Source: Chondrus crispus
Taxonomy: Eukaryota > Rhodophyta > Florideophyceae > Gigartinales > Gigartinaceae
NCBI RefSeq assembly: GCF_000350225.1
Contig: NW_005179003.1
Coordinates: 156,255-220,254, forward strand
DNA: 64,000 nucleotides
Reading direction: 5' to 3'
Shown: piece after piece, positions 51,077 to 58,885 of the stretch
Position numbering within the stretch: the first letter of the stretch is position 1
How the letters are laid out: the number at the start of each line of letters is the position of its first letter
Program-made: the position numbers and the translations under genes
The notes under the pieces: model-generated
What the model saw: only the letters and a program-made list of their open reading frames with translations
The model's database searches: none
Told to the model about the DNA's origin: nothing

Positions 51077-53311
51077 ATGCCTTCATCACGTCTTAATGTC
51101 GGAGATATTGTGTTATTTACAGCAATCCCCGAAGTACAGATGTCACTAGGTGTGCAAGGGAGGTATGCCAGAGTTGGACAAGTTTGGTGTTCGACTGAAG
51201 ATGGGAACGACATACTTGAAGTGAAGGGATGGTTCGGGACTAGAGCTAGCCTTGAGCAAATCAAAATTTTACACGTAATCTGGAGAAAGGGAAGAAGTAA
51301 GCTTGGAGTGCAGGAAAGGACTATTGAAGGAATTGAAAAGAATGGATTGTGTCTAGCAAGCGGTGTGCGCATATCAAATCATACATTCATGGAGGATGGA
51401 GCTGTGACGTTGAATCGCGTGGCGTCACGTCTGTTCTCAGGAAGAGCCACTGCGCCATCCGTCCTCTTCGCCGCTGCTATAGTGCTGAACTGCGACGCCA
51501 GAGTCACCCAAGTCGATCCAAATCCGTATCTGAACCCGTATGAAATGTTTTACAAGGCTAACGAGGCGTTGAATGCAGACAGCGCCACTACCCCTACGCA
51601 ACCGGCTGTGGCGTGGTATACCTTGGCGCAATCGGTATACTCTGGGGATAAAGAGATATTCAGTTCGAATGTAGCGTATGACACGTATATGGAGACCATC
51701 ACATGCCTCCAGAACTGCAGCTTCAGCCCGCATGATGCCCGCCGCATGATAACATACGATTCAGATTTGCTGAGTACCTTGGAAGCAACGAAACATTTTC
51801 AGGAGGTAGATCGCAAGAGGCTGAGTATGTCTTTGATGAACTTGGATATAACTCGGCAGTTTGCGGCAAGCATTTGCAAGGAGCTGGGGATCCGGGATAC
51901 GTTTGACGAAAAAGTACTCATGGCGGGGGCGTTGTGCCTAGAAAGTGAAGCCAGTACGCAACAAGTCGAGTACGCCGAAACCATGTTTTTTGAAGAGGAT
52001 GGGAGAGCAGACGAAGACGCGGAATGGCGACATACATTCAGTCACCACATGGCGTACTCTATCCACCATGCGGACAGAAACGACAGAAACGTCGCCGTAT
52101 CGATTGGGAAATTTGAAAGGGATGGAGAAAGAGTAGGCACGAGGCACGCAGATCGTGAACAAGATTATGTGTTTGTGCATATATCAGACGTAACGAGATA
52201 CATCGGTCATGACCTGAACAGTCTTCTGCTGAGCGGAGCGATGGAGAGAGGGCGGACGCACTTCTTGCCAACGGGAAACATGACGATGCTCCCAAAAGCT
52301 ATTGCGAGAATGGCGAGTCTGGCAGGGTGGCGGGGAAGCTGCACCCTCACGGTACGTTTCCCAATTTCGAATGGCATGATCAACGATTCGGATTATCACA
52401 TATGCTTATCTCGCATCTCAAAGCCGAAGATACTGTCGTACGTGGAGGCTGAAGAGCAGATACTATCAGAGGAGATGAACGATTTGAAGCGTATCTATAA
52501 CCTGGTGAACCAAACATTTCCTCAGGCCGAGGAAGAAGAAGAATACGTTGACTATCACGAGTTGAACGTTGATGCACAAGAACACATGGGGATACCTGTG
52601 TCGCCTCGGGTGCGCACCAAAAGGGCGTCCGTACTGATTTCGTCGATGGAAAAGGCGGCAAACATCGCCTGCGCTAGGTACGCCGAAGACAGAGGCGTGC
52701 CCATGTGCTTTTTGAACCAAATGGCACCCGATGACGTGAATAGTGTTCCAAGTTTTGTGTTCTGTGCAGAGATCCTCCCTCACCACGCCCAGGATGAAGA
52801 AGCCTGTGCTTTGATTACCTCTCCAGTCCATCGTGGGCCAGATCTGATCAACCACATACAGCTGAAAGCACAGCTACGGAAGGATGCACAGCGACGAACA
52901 CGCAGATATCTTACAAGAGAGAAAATCATGGAGGAGATTGAGAACAACAACTTCACACTCAAATACCACCGTGGCATACAGATGGAAGACAGAATCACGC
53001 AGTATTATACGCACAAGTTTCTGAAGGGCCAAACTCAAAAGACGCTAGTGTGGACGATGTTGGGGTACCCCTCGGACGTAACAGATTTGAATCCAGACAC
53101 AACGCGCATCAACGATATGCAGGCATCTGGATGCCGTTCCTTCCAGAAATGCCTCGTGCAATTAGATAGCAGTGGAATTCGCATTTTCGTGATGCTTCCG
53201 TGTGGAATCGCAGCAGGATCGAAACTGAATCTGTCGTTGTCCTGGATTTGCCCAGACAGTATGCGTCATGATGCATTTGCTACACAAATGGCAATGGATG
53301 TTACCGGATAA
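51077..53311 (+). CDS. RNB-domain (RNase II/R-like) protein with altered active site
   Basis: 744 codons from ATG 51077 (the frame is open 18 codons further up without ATG). Residues ~5-60 form a small β-rich domain. RNB features: FVHISDVTRYIG, then DLNSLLLSGAMERGRTHFLP, LPKAIARMASL, later ALITSPVHRGPDLINHIQLKAQL, which equals the family motif TSPxRRYxDLxxHRQL. RNB enzymes degrade RNA 3' to 5' using four Asp residues in a TRDIDDA-type motif. Here the equivalent stretch reads DRNDRNVAVSI, so at most two acidic residues remain, and the RR of TSPxRR is HR. The protein may be a non-catalytic RNA-binding relative or have shifted metal binding. Same strand as the ParB/oxygenase gene, 0.9 kb downstream. 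Confidence 0.7.
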   Translation: MPSSRLNVGDIVLFTAIPEVQMSLGVQGRYARVGQVWCSTEDGNDILEVKGWFGTRASLEQIKILHVIWRKGRSKLGVQERTIEGIEKNGLCLASGVRISNHTFMEDGAVTLNRVASRLFSGRATAPSVLFAAAIVLNCDARVTQVDPNPYLNPYEMFYKANEALNADSATTPTQPAVAWYTLAQSVYSGDKEIFSSNVAYDTYMETITCLQNCSFSPHDARRMITYDSDLLSTLEATKHFQEVDRKRLSMSLMNLDITRQFAASICKELGIRDTFDEKVLMAGALCLESEASTQQVEYAETMFFEEDGRADEDAEWRHTFSHHMAYSIHHADRNDRNVAVSIGKFERDGERVGTRHADREQDYVFVHISDVTRYIGHDLNSLLLSGAMERGRTHFLPTGNMTMLPKAIARMASLAGWRGSCTLTVRFPISNGMINDSDYHICLSRISKPKILSYVEAEEQILSEEMNDLKRIYNLVNQTFPQAEEEEEYVDYHELNVDAQEHMGIPVSPRVRTKRASVLISSMEKAANIACARYAEDRGVPMCFLNQMAPDDVNSVPSFVFCAEILPHHAQDEEACALITSPVHRGPDLINHIQLKAQLRKDAQRRTRRYLTREKIMEEIENNNFTLKYHRGIQMEDRITQYYTHKFLKGQTQKTLVWTMLGYPSDVTDLNPDTTRINDMQASGCRSFQKCLVQLDSSGIRIFVMLPCGIAAGSKLNLSLSWICPDSMRHDAFATQMAMDVTG

Positions 53312-54206
53312 CCACGCGATGCAAGCCGAGGCCCAGTCTTTGGGCAGAAGTGGAAAAGTAATATACGCACAGGGTAGAACCAAGTTTTCACAGATAATTA
53401 GGAGATATTCCCTTTTATAATATAGAGTAAGGCATATTCCCTATACCCAAACGACATTACAGATTACGATGAAGTACTGTGGGAATGGAAAAAGCAATTA
53501 GCACATCACCAAGTACTAAATAATATTACAATTAGCAGCAATAGTCCTGTTACGCAAAAGTAATAATAATTCACCCCGAGCCCCATTTTTATAAAAAGAA
53601 ACATTTGGAAAACATTAGTGCAAATGGAATTGCAATTTTTAAATTAATGTAATTTCAAACAAATGCGATTAGCAGAAAAGTGGGATTAGCCCATCGTGGG
53701 ATTAGCAGGGATTAGGGCGAATCCCGCGAATCCCGTGAAACCCATAACTAAGAAGTATACAAGTTTAAAAGCAGAGCAGTATAGAAGTACGAAAGCCGAG
53801 AAGTATAGAAGAATGGAAGTTTAGAAGTAGAAGAGTATGATAGTATAGAAGAATAAGAAGTATAAAAGTATAGAAGTTTAGAAGCAGAGAACAGAGAAGT
53901 TTCGACACAGAAAAGGAGAGAAGTTTAAAAGCAGAGATGTATAGAAGCACAGAGGCAGAGGCGTTTGAATGCAGAGAATTATGGAAGTCTGGAAGTTTAA
54001 AAGCAGAGCGGTATAGAAGTATAGAAGCAGAATTTTAAAAGCAGAGCGGGATAGTAGTATATAAGTTTAGAACAGGGAAGTATGGAAGAATAGAATTTTA
54101 AAAGCAGAGAAGTTCAGAAGTGTAAAAGTATAGAAGGATAGAAGTTTAAAAGGAAGTACGACCACGGTAGAGTACTGTACGGAGGGGGGAGGGGGGCGCA
54201 GTAGAA
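53312..54206. other. Intergenic with purine-rich minisatellite
   Basis: Positions about 53755-54155 are a degenerate array of 8-9-bp units (TAGAAGTA, AGAAGTTT, AAAAGCAG) with strong strand asymmetry. A stretch TTTTATAATATAGAG near 53414 recurs at 57432, beside the second long repeat. Near 53660-53740 several GGGATTAG units occur. Confidence 0.6.
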
Positions 54207-54296
54207 ATAAAAAATGCGTGGGCATTAGCAACGCTGACCTAGAATACCGTTTTTTGTTAAATTGTTGTGCAGCTGGATGGCAGCCGCCGAAAAGAC
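54207..54296 (+). repeat. Duplicated 90-bp promoter/start block, copy 2
   Basis: Partner of 50524-50613; it includes the first seven codons of the gene at 54277. Confidence 0.8.
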
Positions 54297-54726
54297 AGCC
54301 ATGAACCTTCTTCTGGCGGTGCATCCCGACGGTAGACACTCCACGCCCGTTTTGGAAGAGGCCATTCAAGATGATCTTCCGCCGATAAACGAGGTGTTCT
54401 CTGCGGAAGCGAGGGACGCTTTTAACTACCTTCGCCGCGTGACCGACATGTACAACTGCTTTGAAATGCCAGAATTGGTACTTGCGGAAATTGACGTCTC
54501 ATTTCGACAAAACGGAGAGTACAACGAAATCATTTGGATGGCGACCGCACTGTACACTTTTGGCAGTGGTGAGATCAATAGGATGCTTGGCTTCTACGAA
54601 GAAATTTATGGAGAAGATGTAGGAGTATGTGGCGAAGACAGTGATCAGAGCATGGAGATGGATGATATAGATGACGAAGAATTGGATGAAATGCTAGAGC
54701 CAGTTACTCCAGAAACGCACTACTAA
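54277..54726 (+). CDS. Hypothetical acidic protein
   Basis: 149 codons from ATG 54277 (MAAAEKTAMNLL). The first 110 residues look globular and helical (EARDAFNYLRRVTDMYNCFEM, WMATALYTFGSG); the last 35 are acidic (MEMDDIDDEELDEMLE). No family recognised. The AATAAA at about 54740 is in place for polyadenylation. The duplicated block upstream suggests that a second, lost copy existed at 50.5 kb. Confidence 0.5.
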   Translation: MAAAEKTAMNLLLAVHPDGRHSTPVLEEAIQDDLPPINEVFSAEARDAFNYLRRVTDMYNCFEMPELVLAEIDVSFRQNGEYNEIIWMATALYTFGSGEINRMLGFYEEIYGEDVGVCGEDSDQSMEMDDIDDEELDEMLEPVTPETHY

Positions 54727-55017
54727 TCAGTCTGTTGCGAATAAACACGATCTGGCTCATTCCTTCTCACTGTTTATTTTTCATACGTTCTAGCTGCTTG
54801 CGCTCTCCCCCTCCATCCTTCCCTTTTTTTTGGTCTGGCGGTTGGTTGCTCCTGGTGCGGGATGCAGTACAGTTCTTCTTTTTCTAGATGTAAGGGGCAG
54901 TAAAAGTGGACGAGTGCCTGTGTGCCTGCATGCAATACCTACCATTGAGTCCATAGTCTAAAGTACCGATCTTACTTCAATTGGTCTACATGTTTCGAAC
55001 AGCAGAGGGGGCTGCCC
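54727..55017. other. Convergent spacer
   Basis: Short spacer between two convergent genes. No gene seen. Confidence 0.4.
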
Positions 55018-56571
55018 CTAGGAAGTGTAAACGCCCGCTATGAGAGGTGCTAGCACTAGGTCCTTCCTAAGCGAGAGACCTGGACCAGTGTATTCCGTCA
55101 TCCATGAGACTCCGTCTCTGCTGGTAACGCTAAAGTACTTGTCGTTTGAGTACAAATAAAGCAAGCCGGTTCCGGTGTCGTGCAACTGACCGCGCATCCA
55201 TGGGCCCGTAGGCAACGGCTTGGTGATTTCAAAGACTCCTGTCATCTTCTCCATGCAAAGAAAGTTGACGGTGCCTCGGAACAACTGGAACGAAGAGGCG
55301 TAAACCGGGATAAAAGCTAGGAGAGCGTCGAGGGGAAGTCTGAGATACGTGGCAAGACTTTGAATGTCGCACTGAACGATTCCGCCTGGCTTGTCGATGA
55401 AACCAAACATTTTGCCTCCATGCCGCTCCACAGACTGCTTTGCTTTAAGCAGACGTGACAATATGCGATCGAAGGATGGAACAACCTCTTTTGAACAGGT
55501 ACGGAAGAACCCACCTCGAAGACGATCCAACACACCAGCAGGGTAGTCTTGATCGTTGACGTGCTGGACCAAGTGAGTACCGCGCATAACCCAAGCTCCT
55601 TGAAACATGTCATATTGCTGTACGACCTCATCATCAACGTAGATGGGCCAAGACTGAAATCTGACTCCTGCTGGATCCCGAAAAGAATCCGTTGGGATTT
55701 CATGAAAAGGAAGGTGGGAGATCTGGTTTCCAGGAGACGGAGAGCAATTCGTTGACCAGTAGAAGAAGTGGCCACTGTGAAGTCTTGCGAGGGCAACATT
55801 GCGGCCACGTTCAGTTGCTCTCCAAGTCTGCGGGAAGGGAGAGGAGATGTAGAGATCCCCCTTGTCGACGCCACCGGGCCCTAAAAGCGGGGCGTGAGGT
55901 TTGTACTGCACGTACTTTGCGTGCGGATTGGGAGCGAGGGAGCGAGGTTGGTGGCGAGGGAGGTCCTTTTCTCCATGGTCACCTCCCAAGTAGACCACGT
56001 GGCCATCGGGAAGAAGCTCGGATAGATCACCTGCTTTCTTGACGTTAATGCACGAAACGCGCCTGTTGGGAGGATCGGCGGGGGCGGCGGGAAGAGTGTT
56101 GTCGTAGAGGAGGTTTCCTTTTAGCTTAGATGAGTGCCTGTAGTAATAAGGACACCAGTTGTCTGCCTCAACCTCGGGCAAATTGCCGAACTTGGACTTT
56201 GATATGTCGGTTTTGATGTAGGCGTTCGCGCAATCAAACTTTCCGTCCAGACGAAAGCCCTTGTCATCGACAGCCCCGGTAAACGCTTTATATAACTTGA
56301 TGACGGCAGCGGAAAGAATTATATGACCACTTGGCGTGAATACACGGTCATCGGTGGTGAGGTCGGAAAGCTTGCGCAATTGGTATTTCCTGCTGGTGCC
56401 ATGATAGATCCAGACGTTATTGCCTTCAACCTTGAGGCTGGGATTGCCTTCGTCTAGATGCAGAGAGGTACTGGAGCTGTCCAAGTCGTCTGCGTGGCCG
56501 CCGGAGAACATGGTGTCGATTTGATCATGAGCGGCCTGGCGCGTTGCAGCGTGGCTTGCGTACCTGGGCAT
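55018..56571 (-). CDS. Hypothetical protein of 517 residues
   Basis: Starts at ATG 56571 (MPRYASHAATRQ). The open frame continues to 56688 but has no earlier ATG, and a TATA box at 56703-56710 puts transcription initiation near 56675, in agreement. The protein is soluble, Pro/Gly/Asp-rich, without visible repeats, coiled coils or membrane segments. Stretches such as VYLGGDHGEKDLPRH, GVRFQSWPIYVDDEVVQQYD and GLLYLYSNDKYFSVTSRDGVSW suggest β-rich folds. No known domain could be recognised. Last gene before the second long repeat; opposite strand to its left neighbour. Confidence 0.65.
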   Translation of the reverse strand: MPRYASHAATRQAAHDQIDTMFSGGHADDLDSSSTSLHLDEGNPSLKVEGNNVWIYHGTSRKYQLRKLSDLTTDDRVFTPSGHIILSAAVIKLYKAFTGAVDDKGFRLDGKFDCANAYIKTDISKSKFGNLPEVEADNWCPYYYRHSSKLKGNLLYDNTLPAAPADPPNRRVSCINVKKAGDLSELLPDGHVVYLGGDHGEKDLPRHQPRSLAPNPHAKYVQYKPHAPLLGPGGVDKGDLYISSPFPQTWRATERGRNVALARLHSGHFFYWSTNCSPSPGNQISHLPFHEIPTDSFRDPAGVRFQSWPIYVDDEVVQQYDMFQGAWVMRGTHLVQHVNDQDYPAGVLDRLRGGFFRTCSKEVVPSFDRILSRLLKAKQSVERHGGKMFGFIDKPGGIVQCDIQSLATYLRLPLDALLAFIPVYASSFQLFRGTVNFLCMEKMTGVFEITKPLPTGPWMRGQLHDTGTGLLYLYSNDKYFSVTSRDGVSWMTEYTGPGLSLRKDLVLAPLIAGVYTS

Positions 56572-56702
56572 GTTAAGACTTGAGGATACAAACCGAGGAG
56601 TGAGGACTGAGGCGAAGCGAGGAGAACGAGCAGAGGCAGAAAAGCATGAGGATATTGGGAGGGCTCGAAGGAGCAACTTTGAGATCAACGAGGAGGGTTA
56701 TT

Positions 56703-56710
56703 TATTTATA
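56703..56710 (-). promoter_or_regulatory. TATA box (TATAAATA)
   Basis: On the minus strand TATAAATA lies ~135 bp before ATG 56571, leaving a ~100-nt leader; this sets the start choice for the downstream gene. Confidence 0.55.
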
Positions 56711-57486
56711 AAGCCCAGAGCCATGAGGAGTTTAGGTAAAAATGACACGTGGACCGTGACCGTGAGAGAATGATTCACTTGGTGACCGTGACCGTCACAC
56801 GTAGACAAGTCATGAGAGCAGTGGAATAATAAGAAGGTGGAACGGAGAAGACCTTCGTGTGACGTGACGGTCGTATACTGCCGAAAAGTGTTGCTCCGAT
56901 GTGACATCGGCGTGACAATAAAATTTAGGCAAATATCAGGATGAATAGGCCAATGGTGTATAAACAGTTCCCACACGCACTGGAAACGCAACATGGGTGT
57001 GGATAATTTCTGACCAAAATTTTATGAACGTCCGGCCACAGCCAATCAATTGTGATTGCACAAAAATCAAATCAAATTAGGGGAGTAGGGCGTATATATT
57101 ATATATTAGGAATTCATCATGTATGCACAGTACAGCCCGCTGGCCTGGGAATCGCTGGTTTACATAATACATGCAAGTTTAAGGAAGAGATATGAATAAG
57201 GCATACGTCGTCGTGAGACGAAAGCTATGACGGTACCATATGGCATCACATGATTATGGCACAGAGAATAGAAGTTGCTTTTCAATTTTCGGCGAGGTGA
57301 TGCTAACACCTTTGTGCCGGGAGTGGCAACCGTTTGTTTCTGCACGCAAGTCGTACTTGGTAATTGACACAACCAATTACCATGAAGTAATTGGGAATTA
57401 GGTGGGATTACGGGATTCGGTGGGATATTTCCTTTTATAATATAGAGGTTGGGATATTTCCTCTTATGGTATGGTTGAGATATTTC
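56711..57486. other. Intergenic with a decayed piece of the long repeat
   Basis: Around 56998-57055 a stretch resembling the inner block of the long repeat (AATTTCTGACCAAAATTTTA and CACAGCCAAT) suggests a third, eroded copy. GTGACCGTGACCGT repeats lie at 56752-56800. No gene. Confidence 0.5.
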
Positions 57487-58452
57487 CTATGTTTAGTTCT
57501 GGCGTCACTTCCCGCGGGACGATACGTTTTTGGCACATGTCAGGATCGATACCTAATGACAAAAAACGTATCGTCCAGGCCTGATTCGACGTATGTGCGA
57601 TTTTGGTACCGCCTACGGTATATGGCCCAAAACGTATCGTGCCGGGCGGTTTTAACGGCGACAGTTTTCTGGTGGGACGATACGTTTTAGGCCGATTTAC
57701 ACGGCGGCACCCTCATACGTGCTGCATTGGAAACATTTCTGTTGGGAACTTCTGGCGAAAATTTTGCCGACGGCGGCGCACAGCCAACAAAATGTGAGTG
57801 CGCAAAATTTAGTTTTTGTCGTGTGCGATTAGAGGCGCATGAGCAATATTATTAACTTCATATTTTAGCACATACCGTGTCCCTCGTCTGGCAAGATTGT
57901 CAGATGCTCAAAACGTATCGTGCTGGGGGAGGGCAAATACAGCAGGCAGATTGACTGGGACGGCCTTATACTGCACTGACGGCGTCGCAGTGGGCATGTA
58001 CGAGTTACACAATAATGCGGCGTAATATATGTCTTGAACATCAAAGCTTTCGAAGGTATTTACTGTGTGAAATTGAAAAGCGCCGTATGCAGGTTTCGAT
58101 AATCGTTGCCTCAACGACGCATTTTGGACGGGTGTGTCAGCGATGCGTTGGAGAGGGATGCGCGCACGATGCATTCTGGAGGGGAGCGTCTAGGATGCGA
58201 GCAGAGAGGGTGCCAAATTGATGGGTTTGAAGGGGTGCCTGAATGATACGTTCGAGAGGGGTGCACTCGTGATGTGTTCTAGAGGGGTGCACTCATCATT
58301 CGTTTTAGAGGGATGCCAGAATGATACGTTCGGGAGGGGTGCGCCCACGATGCATTCTAGCGGGATGCGAGATTGATATGTTCGAAAGGGGCGCGCCCAT
58401 GATGCGGTTTGGAAGGGCGCGAGAACGATGCCTTTTGGAATCGTGCGAGAAT
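57487..58452 (+). repeat. Long dispersed repeat, copy 2
   Basis: Direct repeat of 33012-34157 with the same five ACGATACGTTTT motifs and a shorter 26-bp array. Its first ~25 bp match Copia RNase H coding sequence, but no more Copia sequence follows to the left. Confidence 0.8.
58116..58452 (+). repeat. 26-bp minisatellite, 13 units
   Basis: Thirteen units of 26 bp (one of 25), in the same phase and unit order as the array at 33640. It lacks the last seven units of that array. Confidence 0.9.
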
Positions 58453-58456
58453 GATA

Positions 58457-58885
58457 GGGGTTAGGAAGGTAGGTTGTTTAGGAGGGTATTGTGGGTTAGG
58501 AGGGTATTGTGGGTTTGGTGGGTTCGGTGGGTTAGGAGGGTATTGTGGGTTAGGTGGATTAGAAGGATTATGTGAGTTAGGTGGATTAAGGGGTTTAGGT
58601 GGTTTAGGTGGATTAGGTGGATTAGGTGGTTTAGGTGGTTTAGGTTGAGATTGGGTTTAGGTGGTTTTGCAGGTGTAGCAGGTTTAGGTGGTTTAGCAGG
58701 TTTAGGTTGGGATTGGGTGTAGGTGGTTTAGGGGTTTAGGTTGGGATTTGGTTTAGCAGGTTTAGCAAGTGTAGCACGGGTAAGTGGATTATCAGGTTTA
58801 GGTTGACCGTGGGTTTAGGTGGTTTAGGTGGTTTAGGTGGTTTAGGTTGAGATTGGGTTTTGGTGGTTTAGGTGGATTAGGTTGG
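58457..58885 (+). repeat. G-rich 9-bp telomere-like minisatellite
   Basis: Arrays of GGTTTAGGT / GGATTAGGT 9-mers with interspersed GTGTAGCAG variants, all G on the plus strand. TTTAGG and TTAGG cores resemble telomere repeats. The reading frame repeats Gly-Leu-Gly but has no sign of being a gene. Confidence 0.8.

Larger units (their letters stand above)
33012..58452. mobile_element. Candidate large composite element (hypothesis)
   Basis: Two direct repeat copies (33012-34157, 57487-58452) bracket ~23 kb containing a tyrosine recombinase, RecQ helicase, zinc-finger protein, DNA methyltransferase-SET, ParB/oxygenase, RNB-like protein and two unknown genes, most of them intact, whereas both flanks are full of broken elements. 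Known relatives of this idea are recombinase-led cargo elements such as Cryptons and fungal Starships. No target duplication was found, so the repeats may be unrelated to the cargo. Confidence 0.3.

Noticed and set aside
58409-58648. Gly-Leu-Gly repeat protein
   Set aside because: Direct translation of the 9-bp G-rich minisatellite; no start, no flanking unique protein sequence.
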